Source of the DNA: an uncultured Prevotella sp.
GTDB taxonomy: Bacteria > Bacteroidota > Bacteroidia > Bacteroidales > Bacteroidaceae
Reading direction: 5' to 3'
DNA length: 64,000 nucleotides
Assembly: GCA_900546575.1 (NCBI GenBank)
Contig: URDM01000004.1
Location: 5,925 to 69,924 of the forward strand
Shown here: piece after piece, positions 1 through 8,028 of the stretch
Position numbering within the stretch: the first letter of the stretch is position 1
Layout of the letters: the number at the start of each line of letters is the position of its first letter
Notes under the pieces: model-generated
The model's database searches: none
What the model saw: only the letters and a program-made list of their open reading frames with translations
Told to the model about the DNA's origin: nothing
Position numbers and translations under genes: made by a program

Positions 1-340
1 GATTGAAGTAAAGTATGGTCAAGGCAGCCATCATTATCACCGCTGCCAGAGTGTTGGCGAGCAGCGAGCAGCGCAAAGCCTGACCCGCTTCGGGCAACTG
101 TTTGCGCCCGAACAGACCGCCCACGATAGGCGTAAGACCGTAAGAGAATCCCGTACCGGTGATTATTACGAGGTTCATGATGTTGTTGACGAACGAGGCA
201 GCACCCAGTTCGCTGGTGCTATGGTGGCCCACCATCATGGTGTCGGCAAAACTTAGAATTATCATTCCAAGCTGTCCTATCATGATAGGAATGCCAATGG
301 ATAGCAGCGTGCGGTAGTGGTTGTTGTACTGTGAAGTCAT
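1..340 (-). CDS. MATE family efflux transporter (N-terminal part, cut by window edge)
   Basis: About 113 residues of the N-terminus are visible. They start MTSQYNNHYRTLLSIGIPIM and run through hydrophobic helices with the MATE-typical stretches FADTMMVGHHSTSELGAASF and GFSYGLTPIVGGLFGRK. MATE proteins export cationic drugs or metabolites in exchange for Na+ or H+ across the inner membrane. The start codon overlaps the stop of the upstream DUF4250 gene (TAATG), so the two are probably translationally coupled. The C-terminal three quarters lie outside the window, so substrate and intactness cannot be judged. Confidence 0.88.
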   Translation of the reverse strand, partial: MTSQYNNHYRTLLSIGIPIMIGQLGMIILSFADTMMVGHHSTSELGAASFVNNIMNLVIITGTGFSYGLTPIVGGLFGRKQLPEAGQALRCSLLANTLAAVIMMAALTILYFN

Positions 341-519
341 TACCAGAATTTGTTCTGTTGTTCGTTGTATTCGAATCCTGCAGCAGCCAGGCGGTCGATG
401 ATTTCTTTCTTGTCAACGTGGAGGTCGTCGCACAGAGCGTCGAGCGACGGATAGATGTCGCGCAGACGCATATTGATGACGCTGAAGAGCATCATCGGGT
501 CTTTGGGTAAGTCAAGCAT
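340..519 (-). CDS. DUF4250 domain-containing small protein
   Basis: A 59-residue protein beginning MLDLPKDPMMLFSVINMRLR, followed by YPSLDALCDDLHVDK and ending EYNEQQNKFW. This matches my memory of the DUF4250 family in length and in the LPKDPMMLxSxxNxxLRD and YPSLDxLCDDL signatures. Function is unknown; the predicted fold is a small helical, helix-turn-helix-like unit. It lies upstream of and overlaps the MATE pump by one base, and a TAACTTTG promoter box precedes it on the same strand. It could be a regulator or accessory of the pump, but that is inference from position only. Confidence 0.82.
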   Translation of the reverse strand: MLDLPKDPMMLFSVINMRLRDIYPSLDALCDDLHVDKKEIIDRLAAAGFEYNEQQNKFW

Positions 520-562
520 GATTTGAAAAAGATTTATTTGTTCATTATCCTAATATTGTGTG

Positions 563-570
563 CAAAGTTA
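563..570 (-). promoter_or_regulatory. Bacteroidetes -7 box for DUF4250-MATE
   Basis: On the minus strand this reads TAACTTTG, a perfect TAnnTTTG box about 45 bases ahead of the DUF4250 start. No TTG at the proper -33 spacing was seen. Confidence 0.5.
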
Positions 571-653
571 CACAAACTATCTTACATACAGAAAAATGAC
601 TTCGTCGAATTTCAAATGACTTCGTTGAATTTCAAAAGTAGCCCTTTTGATGT

Positions 654-692
654 ACAAAAAAAGGAGGACCGGACTCACGTCCAATCCTCCTT
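654..692 (-). terminator. Intrinsic terminator after the nagB-like gene
   Basis: On the minus strand AAGGAGGAttGGAC pairs with GTCCggTCCTCCTT and is followed by a run of seven T. It sits 37 bases past the stop of the NagB/PIG-L fusion gene. Confidence 0.85.
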
Positions 693-728
693 GCAAAGTT
701 ATGTGGATACAAATTTAAATGATTTGTC

Positions 729-2717
729 CTACGGATTGTATCGTACGAATGCCTCCATCGCCTCGTAGCAAGCCAGTCCCAGACTGTGATAAAGCTCGGC
801 TGTAGCGTGGTTGCGGTCTTCAGCACGCTGCCAGAAGAGTCGTTCGTCGTTGCCGAGGAACGGTGCGCTCTCCATCTGCGATGAATGTTTGAGGATGCTG
901 TTGCGCTTTGCACGAAGCTCCTCGGGCGACATTGGTACGCACATCTCGATATTCTCGATTTCCCATTCAGCCCAAGCTCCACGATACATCCATACGCGGC
1001 AGTTGTCAATCCATTTCGCTCCGGCCTGCTTTTCGAGGTCGAGCGCAGCCAGAACGGCATCGGTACACTTGCGGTGGGTGCCGTGCGGGTCGGCAAGATC
1101 GCCCGCTACGTATATCTGATGAGGCTTAACCTGCTGCAACAGTTCGCGTACTATCTCCACGTCCTTCTCGGTCATAGGCAGCTTCTCAATCTTGCCCGAC
1201 TCGTAGAAGGGCAGGTCGAGGAAGTGAACTTGCGAGAGTGGTATGCCGTTGTAGGTGCATGCGGTGCGGGCTTCGCCTCTACGGATGAGTCCTTTGATTC
1301 GGCGTACAGCCTCGGTGTCCATATCCGACGCGCGTTTGTTCTTGAAGAACTGCTTGATTTCGGCATACATGTTCTTTATTACTTCATCCTTGCTGTCGCA
1401 GAATATCTGGTTGAAGCCGTTGACGAAGTGCATGAAGCGTGTCACTTCTTCGTCGCCAACAGCGATGTTGCCTGATGTCTCGTATGCGATATGAATGTCG
1501 TGGTTCTGCTGAACGAGTCGGCGTATGGTTCCACCCATTGAGATTACGTCGTCGTCGGGGTGGGGCGAGAACACGATTACGCGCTTCTGGGCAGGCATTG
1601 CACGCTCCGGACGGTTTGTGTCGTCGGCGTTTGGCTTGCCACCGGGCCAACCTGTGATGGTGTGCTGCAGGTCGTTGAATATCTTGATGTTGCAGTTGTA
1701 GGCAGAGCCGAAGCGTGCCAGCAGGTCAGACAGACCGTTCTCGTTGTAGTCTTTGTTAGTAAGCTTAAGGATAGGCTTGCCCAATAGCTGGCAAAGCCAA
1801 ACCACAGCGGCGCGAATAGTCTTGTCGTTCCACTCGCAATTGGTGACGAGCCACGGGTGGATGATACGTGTCAGCTTGCTGGCGGCAGCCAGGTCGCAGA
1901 TGAGTTTGGCATCGTTGTGAGTCTGGACGTATGTAGCTGGGATGGCATCTGTAATTTCGCCCTCGATGATTTTCTGCACGATATCAGCCTTCTCTTCGCC
2001 CCATGCGGTGAGGAAAAGCTTGTGTGCTGAGAGCAAAGTCTGAATGCCCATAGTGATAGAGCATGGCGGAACCTGCTCAAGAGTGCCGAAACTGTTGGTC
2101 ATTTCGTCGCGCGACATCTGGTCGATGAGTATCAGTCGGCTTGTAGAAGATATGTGCGAGCCCGGCTCGTTACATGCAATATTGCCCATACGGCCTATTC
2201 CGAGCATGGCAATATCAATGCCTCCCTCGGCAGCAATGAGCTGTTCGTAGGTGCGGCAATGCTCGTACACGTCGTCCTGGGCAATGTATCCGTCGGGAGT
2301 ATGGATGTTCTCAGCCTTGATATCTATGTGGTCGAGCAGGCGTTCGCGCAATTGTCCGATTGCACTATGCTTGCTGTCGGCGTTGAGCGGGAAGTATTCG
2401 TAGGCGTTGAACACCACAACATTGTCGAAGCTCAAGCCCTCTTCCTTGTGCCGACGCACCAGTTCCTGATAGATAGGAGTGAGCGACAGACCTGTGCCGA
2501 GAGCCAGAACGCACTTCTTGCCGGCTTGTTTTGAACGCTTTATCTCCTTCTCCACAGCGTCGGCTATTACCTTTACACCCTCTTCGATTTTAGGATATAC
2601 ATCGGTAAAGATTTTCTCGCAACGTGTCATTTCCGAACGTTCAACTGCCGTACGAGGGCGGTAGTACTGCTCGGGTACTTTGTTAAGTACAATCTGTGAA
2701 CTTAAATGAAGATTCAT
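729..2717 (-). CDS. NagB-like isomerase / PIG-L (LmbE) deacetylase fusion
   Basis: A 662-residue two-domain protein. Residues ~30-275 resemble glucosamine-6-phosphate deaminase; residues ~378-640 are a PIG-L/LmbE-type N-acetylglucosaminyl deacetylase with the metal motifs PHPDDD (385-390) and DPHGTHR (543-549). Bacteroidales homologues are usually annotated as glucosamine-6-phosphate deaminase. However, the deaminase catalytic residues are changed: E. coli FNMDEY aligns with FNAYEY (Asp72 to Tyr106), and DGHIAFNEP aligns with MGNIACNEP (Asp141 and His143 to Met177 and Asn179). Only the Glu of NEP remains. It is therefore unlikely to be a normal deaminase; amino-sugar binding with deacetylation is a reasonable guess. 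I chose the ATG at 2717 because longer starts run into the GH92 gene 76 bases upstream, with which it probably forms an operon. No signal peptide, so cytoplasmic. Confidence 0.85.
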   Translation of the reverse strand: MNLHLSSQIVLNKVPEQYYRPRTAVERSEMTRCEKIFTDVYPKIEEGVKVIADAVEKEIKRSKQAGKKCVLALGTGLSLTPIYQELVRRHKEEGLSFDNVVVFNAYEYFPLNADSKHSAIGQLRERLLDHIDIKAENIHTPDGYIAQDDVYEHCRTYEQLIAAEGGIDIAMLGIGRMGNIACNEPGSHISSTSRLILIDQMSRDEMTNSFGTLEQVPPCSITMGIQTLLSAHKLFLTAWGEEKADIVQKIIEGEITDAIPATYVQTHNDAKLICDLAAASKLTRIIHPWLVTNCEWNDKTIRAAVVWLCQLLGKPILKLTNKDYNENGLSDLLARFGSAYNCNIKIFNDLQHTITGWPGGKPNADDTNRPERAMPAQKRVIVFSPHPDDDVISMGGTIRRLVQQNHDIHIAYETSGNIAVGDEEVTRFMHFVNGFNQIFCDSKDEVIKNMYAEIKQFFKNKRASDMDTEAVRRIKGLIRRGEARTACTYNGIPLSQVHFLDLPFYESGKIEKLPMTEKDVEIVRELLQQVKPHQIYVAGDLADPHGTHRKCTDAVLAALDLEKQAGAKWIDNCRVWMYRGAWAEWEIENIEMCVPMSPEELRAKRNSILKHSSQMESAPFLGNDERLFWQRAEDRNHATAELYHSLGLACYEAMEAFVRYNP

Positions 2718-2793
2718 AACAGTAGAAATTAGATTTATGATTGCTGTTTTTATGGGCGGACAATCGCTCTTGTAGCGAGCGGCATCCGCTCGT

Positions 2794-4968
2794 TTATGGG
2801 CGGTCGGCGCGCTTTGTTCCCCACTTCGAGGGCTTTGCTCCCATGGTGAGTTCAAGTGTTCCGCCGCGTGTTATGTCCTTGTAGTCGATGTACGACTTGC
2901 TGTATGGGCGTCCGTTGAGGCGTACTGACTGCACGTAGATGTTGCGGTCGGAGTTGTTGCGTGCAACGACGGTGAATGTCTTGCCGTCCCCTACGCTTAC
3001 CGAAGCCTTCCCGAACAACGGCGAACCGATGACATAGCGGCCGCCGACGGGATCGACCTGATACAGTCCAAGGGCCGAAGTGATGTACCAAGCCGACATC
3101 TGACCGACGTCTTCGTTGCCCGACAGTCCGTCAGGCTGGTCGTAATACATCTCAGTTAGCATCTTGCGGAGCAGCGGAGCGGCTTTGTCGGGACGTCCGG
3201 CGTAGTTGTACATGTATATAACATGGTGTGACGGCTCGTTGCCGTGGGCGTATTGGCCCGTCATACCCGACATGTCGGGCGACGCATTGGCTCCGGCATC
3301 ACCCTCGGCGATGAACAACGAGTCGAGCTTGGTCATGAACTTGCTGTCCGAACCGAACAGATTGATGAGCCCGTGAACGTCGTGCGGCACGAGGAACGTG
3401 TATTGCCAGGCATTGCCTTCGGTGTAGTCGTTGGAGCGATGTTCTGCATTGAAGGGGTTGAAGGGCGTGCGGAACTTGCCGTCGGTGCCTATAGCGCGCA
3501 GAAAACCGGTTGCTGGGTCGAAGTATTTCGAGTACGAGCGCGAGCGGTTGTAGAAGAACTGGCGGTCGGTTTCGTTGCCGAGCATGGCTGCAACCTTAGC
3601 AGTAGCGTCGTCGGCGATGCAGTATTCCAGCGCATTGGCAACCGTCTCATTGGTAGGAACCTTGTCCCATGGAATGTAGCCGTACTTCTTCAGCACGTCA
3701 AGGCTGCGTATGTCGATGCTCTGCGTGGCCTTCATAGCCTCCAGCACTTCCTTCTCGTAGCCCTTGGCAAATCCCTTCAGCGTGAGATCGGCGAGCACTA
3801 TGGCTCCCGGATTGCCTATCATGCAGTCGGTTTCGCCACCCATAAGGTGCCACACCGGCAATCGTCCCTGCTGGCGATAGATGTTGAGGAAGGTATGAAC
3901 GAAGTCGCGCTGCATGTCGGGGAATAGGAACGACATGAGCGGATGGGCTGCACGGTAAGTGTCCCAAAGCGAAAGCGTGGTGTAATTGACAAAGTCGCCA
4001 CGATGAACCTTGCCGTCTGCGCCGCGATACTGGCCGTCTACATCGCTGAACGTCATGCACGAAGTCATGAGATGATACATGGCTGTGTAGAAGATGCGGC
4101 GTCGTGTGTTGTCGTTGGTCTCAATCTTGATGCGCGACAGTTGGCGGTTCCACTCGTCGTCAACCTTGCTTACGGCAGCGTCGAAGTCCCATCCCGGCAT
4201 CTCGGCGTTCATATTGGCCTTGGCTTTATCGGGTTCGACGGGCGAGAGTGCCACCTTGACGAGCAGCGGCTTGTCCGAATTGTCGAACGTAAGGAGTGCG
4301 CGGTACATCGAGTCGGCACGTTCAACGTGTACGGGGCGCGAGAAGTCCATGGCAAAATATATGCGACGGTCCTTTGCCCAACCCGTAGAGCGGCGGTAGC
4401 CTATAAGTCGTGTGGGCGACTCCTGCGACAACATGCAGTCGGTAGGAGTGTCCCAGCCGATGCACTGGGCAAGGTCGAGAGCCAGCTGAGCCTTGGCTCC
4501 CTTGCCGAACGTATAGCGGTGCATTGCGCAACGCTTCGTGGCGGTCAGTTCGACGAGCACGTCGGGGTCGGTAAGGCGCAGCGAGTAGTAGCCGGGATGC
4601 ATGCGCTCGTTGTCGTGAGTGAAGAAAGTGGAGCGCTGGTTGGCGTTGCTCACGGGCAGCAAAGCGATGTCGCCGAGGCATCCGATGCCCGTACCTGAGA
4701 GGTGCATGTGGCCGAATCCGATTATCTCGTTGTCGCTATAGTGATAGCCCGAAGTCCAGTCCCATCCGCGCAGAGGCTCGGTCGGACCCACGATGACGAG
4801 TCCGAAGGGAGCGTTTGCGCCCATAACGGTATGTCCGTGTCCTCCCGTTCCGATGTATTGGTTGACGTATTGCGTAAGATTGTCATTTGCTGCGTTGGCG
4901 TATTGTATTGTCGAACTCAACAATACAGCCAATAATGTCGTAATGCGTAGTAGATGTTTTATATTCAT
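2794..4968 (-). CDS. GH92 family alpha-mannosidase, secreted
   Basis: A 724-residue protein with a signal peptide (residues 1-27, cut near YANA). It carries the GH92 landmarks IGTGGHGHTVMGANAPFG (39-56), GHMHLSGTGIGCLGD (86-100), LSLWDTYRAAHPL, GNEPSHHVIYMYNY (576-589) and SGNEDVGQMSAWY. GH92 enzymes are Ca2+-dependent exo-acting alpha-mannosidases that trim N-glycan or fungal mannan in the periplasm. Glu578 corresponds to the catalytic acid and Asp620 to the base. The other member of the usual DxD pair is Asn618, a variant I believe is also common in one GH92 subgroup. It precedes the NagB-like/PIG-L gene on the same strand, which suggests a small glycan-salvage operon. Confidence 0.93.
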   Translation of the reverse strand: MNIKHLLRITTLLAVLLSSTIQYANAANDNLTQYVNQYIGTGGHGHTVMGANAPFGLVIVGPTEPLRGWDWTSGYHYSDNEIIGFGHMHLSGTGIGCLGDIALLPVSNANQRSTFFTHDNERMHPGYYSLRLTDPDVLVELTATKRCAMHRYTFGKGAKAQLALDLAQCIGWDTPTDCMLSQESPTRLIGYRRSTGWAKDRRIYFAMDFSRPVHVERADSMYRALLTFDNSDKPLLVKVALSPVEPDKAKANMNAEMPGWDFDAAVSKVDDEWNRQLSRIKIETNDNTRRRIFYTAMYHLMTSCMTFSDVDGQYRGADGKVHRGDFVNYTTLSLWDTYRAAHPLMSFLFPDMQRDFVHTFLNIYRQQGRLPVWHLMGGETDCMIGNPGAIVLADLTLKGFAKGYEKEVLEAMKATQSIDIRSLDVLKKYGYIPWDKVPTNETVANALEYCIADDATAKVAAMLGNETDRQFFYNRSRSYSKYFDPATGFLRAIGTDGKFRTPFNPFNAEHRSNDYTEGNAWQYTFLVPHDVHGLINLFGSDSKFMTKLDSLFIAEGDAGANASPDMSGMTGQYAHGNEPSHHVIYMYNYAGRPDKAAPLLRKMLTEMYYDQPDGLSGNEDVGQMSAWYITSALGLYQVDPVGGRYVIGSPLFGKASVSVGDGKTFTVVARNNSDRNIYVQSVRLNGRPYSKSYIDYKDITRGGTLELTMGAKPSKWGTKRADRP

Positions 4969-4988
4969 AGTGTGGTAATTAGTAACTG

Positions 4989-4996
4989 CAAATTTA
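4989..4996 (-). promoter_or_regulatory. -7 box for the GH92 operon
   Basis: On the minus strand this reads TAAATTTG, about 20 bases upstream of the GH92 start codon. No -33 TTG was recognised. Confidence 0.5.
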
Positions 4997-5125
4997 CGGT
5001 TTTTACTTAGGTATTTACATTCGTGATGTAAATTTTTTCTGTTAAAAAAAACAAGTTATGTGCAAATGTTGCTAAATGTAAAACATAATGACAAGTCATT
5101 GACGAATAGATAAGCAATAAGAATG

Positions 5126-5133
5126 TACTTTTG
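5126..5133 (+). promoter_or_regulatory. -7 box for patB-murF
   Basis: TACTTTTG matches TAnnTTTG and lies 32 bases ahead of the patB start. The nearest TTG upstream is 24-25 bases away, slightly long for a -33 element. Confidence 0.5.
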
Positions 5134-5165
5134 TATTGTAATAAAACAACCCGCATACATATTAT

Positions 5166-6347
5166 ATGTCTACAAAATACGACTTCGACAAAATCATCGA
5201 CCGCCACGGCACGGGTGCTCTGGCTGTTGATGTGCTCAACGAGCGCTACGGCAGAGCAGACCTTACGCCGATGTGGGTGGCTGACATGAACTTCGAGACT
5301 CCCGAGTTTATAACCGAAGCATTGCGCCGCCGACTCGACCACTCGCTCTATGGATACACCAATATACCCGCAGAGTTCTGGCCAACGGTGACCAAATGGA
5401 TAGCCGACCACCACCAGTGGAATGTCAACAGCGAATGGATGCGATTCATTCCGGGCATAGTCAAGGGCATAGGATTCGTCATCAACGTGTTCTGCAAGCC
5501 CGACGAGAAGGTGATAATACAACCGCCCGTGTATCATCCGTTCCGTCTCACACCGCAGGGCAACAAGCGCGAGGTGGTGATGAATCCGCTCATCATGAAC
5601 GAAGACGGCTCGTACTCGATGGACTTCGACGGACTTGCCAGGGTGGCAGACGAGAAGTGCCGCGTGCTCATTCTCGCCAACCCGCACAATCCGGCTGGAA
5701 TAGTGTGGGACGTGGACACCCTCAGCCGACTTGCCGACTTCTGTTCGGAGCGCGGCATCATCGTAATCTCGGACGAGATACATTGCGACATGGCGCATCC
5801 GGGGCACAAGCACCATCCCTTTGCGTCGGTTTCGGAGCGTGCAGCCCAGTGCAGCATCACCTTCGGAGCGCCATCCAAGACATTCAACATAGCCGGTATA
5901 GTAAGCTCTTACTGCGTAGTGCCCAACGAAGAGTTGCGCCGTCCCTTCTTCGAATGGCTCGATGCCAACGAATTGAGCGAACCTACCATATTCTCGCCCA
6001 TTGCAACCATAGCCGCATTCAAGTACGGCGAGGAGTGGCGCCGACAGATGCTGGAGTATGTAGAGGCAAACATCGACTTCGTGGACAACTTCCTCCAGAC
6101 GCGCATACCGCAGATAAAAGCTTTGCGTCCGCAAGCTTCTTTCCTCGTGTGGCTCAACTGCCGCGCCCTGAATCTCGACCATGACGCCCTCAACCGACTC
6201 TTCGTTGACGGCGCACGATTGGCTCTCAACGACGGCGAGATGTTCGGCCGGGAGGGCAGAGGCTTTATGCGTATGAACATAGCGTCGCCCCGCGCCGTGC
6301 TGCAGGACGCGCTTGAGCGACTGGAGAAGGCCGTAAAGGCATTGTGA
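5166..6347 (+). CDS. patB: PLP-dependent MalY/PatB family cystathionine beta-lyase-like enzyme
   Basis: A 393-residue fold-type I PLP enzyme. The family opening MWVADMNFETPEF (36-48) is present, as are ANPHNPAG (171-178), the Asp of SDEIHCD (203) and the PLP lysine Lys238 in GAPSKTFN. MalY/PatB proteins cleave C-S bonds in cystathionine, cysteine conjugates or related substrates, giving pyruvate, ammonia and a thiol. Length is normal. It lies divergent from the GH92 operon, 24 bases ahead of murF on the same strand. Annotation pipelines often call it a generic aminotransferase; the MalY signature makes beta-lyase activity more likely. Confidence 0.9.
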   Translation: MSTKYDFDKIIDRHGTGALAVDVLNERYGRADLTPMWVADMNFETPEFITEALRRRLDHSLYGYTNIPAEFWPTVTKWIADHHQWNVNSEWMRFIPGIVKGIGFVINVFCKPDEKVIIQPPVYHPFRLTPQGNKREVVMNPLIMNEDGSYSMDFDGLARVADEKCRVLILANPHNPAGIVWDVDTLSRLADFCSERGIIVISDEIHCDMAHPGHKHHPFASVSERAAQCSITFGAPSKTFNIAGIVSSYCVVPNEELRRPFFEWLDANELSEPTIFSPIATIAAFKYGEEWRRQMLEYVEANIDFVDNFLQTRIPQIKALRPQASFLVWLNCRALNLDHDALNRLFVDGARLALNDGEMFGREGRGFMRMNIASPRAVLQDALERLEKAVKAL

Positions 6348-6376
6348 TAAATACGTAAACAAAACAAGGAATGATT

Positions 6377-7747
6377 ATGGAAATCACCGAACTTTATAAG
6401 ATATTCAGCGAGCACCCCGTCGTTACAACCGACAGCCGCGACTGTCCCGAAGGCTCATTGTTCTTCGCCTTGAAGGGAGCATCGTTCGACGGCAACAAGT
6501 TTGCGGCAATGGCGCTCGACAAGGGTTGCGCCTATGCCGTAGTGGACGAGGCGGAATATGCGCCCGAGGGCGATGCACGCTACATTCTGTGCGACGACTG
6601 CCTTGCCACGCTCAAGCAGCTGGCGCTCTATCATCGACGCACGCTCGCCACGCCAATCATAGGCATTACGGGCACCAACGGAAAGACAACAACCAAGGAA
6701 CTCACGGCTGCCGTGCTGCAGCAGAAGTATAACGTGCTGTACACGCAGGGCAACTTCAACAACGACATAGGCGTGCCCAAGACGCTGCTGCGACTGCGTC
6801 CGGAGCACGAGATTGCCGTTGTGGAGATGGGAGCGTCGCATCCGGGCGACATCAAGGCTCTGGTTGACGTGGTAGAACCCGACTATGCCATCATAACCAA
6901 CGTAGGTCGTGCCCACTTGCAGGGCTTCGGCTCGTTTGAGGGCGTAATCCATACCAAGGGCGAACTGTACGACTTTATGCGCGCCAACCACGGATTGGGC
7001 AATACGGACAATGGAAAAACGCTGCGAGAGGGCAAGGCTCCGCTGAGCTGCGTGTTCATCGACAGCGAGAACCCTTATCTCAACGGCATCGCCCAGGGGC
7101 TGAACCTCGTGCGCTACGGATGCAAGGCGGACGACCAACTGTGGGTAAGCGGACACGTAGACAGCTGCTCGCCGATGCTCAACTTCACCTGGCGGCACAA
7201 CGACGGCACCTCCGTCGGCGCTCCGTACGCCACGCAGACTCACCTGATTGGCGAGTATAACATAACTAACATGCTCGCTGCCGTGAGCATAGGCTTGTAC
7301 TTCGGCGTGCCTGCCGACAGCATCGTCAAGGCGCTGAGCGCCTATGTGCCGTCAAACAATCGCTCGCAGTTTGAGCAGACAGCCGACAACCGCCTCATCG
7401 TCGATGCCTACAACGCCAACCCGACGAGCATGGCTGCCGCCCTGCGCAACTTCGCCGACATCGAAGCCAAGGGCAAAATGGTGATTATAGGTGATATGAA
7501 GGAACTTGGCGAGGTGAGCCACAACGAGCACCAACGTATCGTTGACCAGCTCCGACAGATGACTCTCGACCAGGTATGGCTCGTAGGTTCGGAGTTTGAA
7601 GGATGCGACACGCCGTCCGGCTTCCGCCTTTTCGACAATGTGGATAAGGTGAAGGAGGCAATAGCAGCCGCCAAACCATGCGGCAAGTACATCCTCATAA
7701 AGGGCAGCAACGGCACCAAACTGTTCCAGTTGCCCGAACTGTTGTAA
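6377..7747 (+). CDS. murF: UDP-N-acetylmuramoyl-tripeptide--D-alanyl-D-alanine ligase
   Basis: A Mur ligase of 456 residues (458 from the ATG at 6371). The ATP loop GITGTNGKTTTKE lies near residue 96, followed by VVEMGASHPGDI and NVGRAHLQGFGSFEG, and the C-terminal domain holds VDAYNANPTSMAAAL. MurF adds D-Ala-D-Ala to UDP-MurNAc-tripeptide, the last cytoplasmic step of peptidoglycan precursor synthesis. The ATG at 6377 is preferred because AAGGA at 6366-6370 is six bases ahead of it but abuts the ATG at 6371. It is separated from the rest of the cell-wall genes and follows patB closely, so the two may be co-transcribed. Start choice is uncertain by two codons. Confidence 0.95.
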   Translation: MEITELYKIFSEHPVVTTDSRDCPEGSLFFALKGASFDGNKFAAMALDKGCAYAVVDEAEYAPEGDARYILCDDCLATLKQLALYHRRTLATPIIGITGTNGKTTTKELTAAVLQQKYNVLYTQGNFNNDIGVPKTLLRLRPEHEIAVVEMGASHPGDIKALVDVVEPDYAIITNVGRAHLQGFGSFEGVIHTKGELYDFMRANHGLGNTDNGKTLREGKAPLSCVFIDSENPYLNGIAQGLNLVRYGCKADDQLWVSGHVDSCSPMLNFTWRHNDGTSVGAPYATQTHLIGEYNITNMLAAVSIGLYFGVPADSIVKALSAYVPSNNRSQFEQTADNRLIVDAYNANPTSMAAALRNFADIEAKGKMVIIGDMKELGEVSHNEHQRIVDQLRQMTLDQVWLVGSEFEGCDTPSGFRLFDNVDKVKEAIAAAKPCGKYILIKGSNGTKLFQLPELL

Positions 7748-7816
7748 GCGGACTACATACCGCTCCCCTCCCTGCTGTGAAGGGGTTGGTGGACAGCTTA
7801 ATTTCAGACATTCTCC

Positions 7817-7920
7817 AAAAGGAGTCCTTTTGCATTCCGAAAGGACTCCTTTTGCGTTCTAAAACGAGTCCTTTTGCATTGTAAAACGAGTCCTTTTGCA
7901 GGCCAAAAGGAGTCCTTTTG
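7817..7920. repeat. Array A of 22-bp-period palindromic repeat (5 units)
   Basis: Five 15-16-bp cores of the type AAAAGGAGTCCTTTTG start at 7817, 7839, 7861, 7883 and 7905, separated by 6-7 variable bases. Two cores carry the variant AAAACGAGTCC. Each core is palindromic around one central base. Similar arrays lie at 24699, 36481, 57208 and 63776. Confidence 0.9.
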
Positions 7921-7957
7921 CAAAGCAGTATGATTTTGGGTGAATTTCATCAGAATA

Positions 7958-8014
7958 AGTAAAATTTTCAATAGAAAACTAAGTAAAAGTTTGTTTTCTA
8001 TTGAAAATTTTACT
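7958..8014. promoter_or_regulatory. Perfect 22-bp inverted repeat, likely AbiEi operator
   Basis: The arm at 7958-7979 (beginning AGTAAAATTTTC) is the exact reverse complement of the arm at 7993-8014, with a 13-base spacer. The right arm ends on the first base of the -7 box and covers the -33 to -7 spacer of the abiE promoter. AbiEi antitoxins of studied AbiE systems repress their own promoter through inverted repeats, so an operator is the natural reading. Confidence 0.8.
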
Positions 8015-8021
8015 ACTTTCG
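7991..8021 (+). promoter_or_regulatory. Promoter of abiEi-abiEii
   Basis: TTG at 7991-7993, 20 bases, then TACTTTCG at 8014-8021 (one mismatch to TAnnTTTG), seven bases ahead of the abiEi ATG. The leader would be nearly absent. Confidence 0.6.
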
Positions 8022-8028
8022 CTGCGAC

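Noticed and set aside
2718..2855. A longer N-terminus for the NagB-like fusion starting at 2855
   Set aside because: It would overlap the end of the GH92 gene, and homologues begin with the LHLSSQIV-type sequence right after the ATG at 2717.
5007..6362. A long open frame (451 codons) on the minus strand opposite patB
   Set aside because: It is an antisense shadow produced by GC-biased third positions; the plus strand has a complete, motif-bearing PLP enzyme and the antisense translation shows no family features.
7817..7920. The 22-bp arrays as CRISPR
   Set aside because: Repeat cores are only 15-16 bp with 6-7-base spacers and there are no cas genes in the window; the geometry does not fit any CRISPR type.
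7817..7920. The 22-bp arrays as simple terminators
   Set aside because: A single hairpin would be enough; the fixed five units, lack of orientation and presence ahead of genes (36481) as well as after them do not fit.
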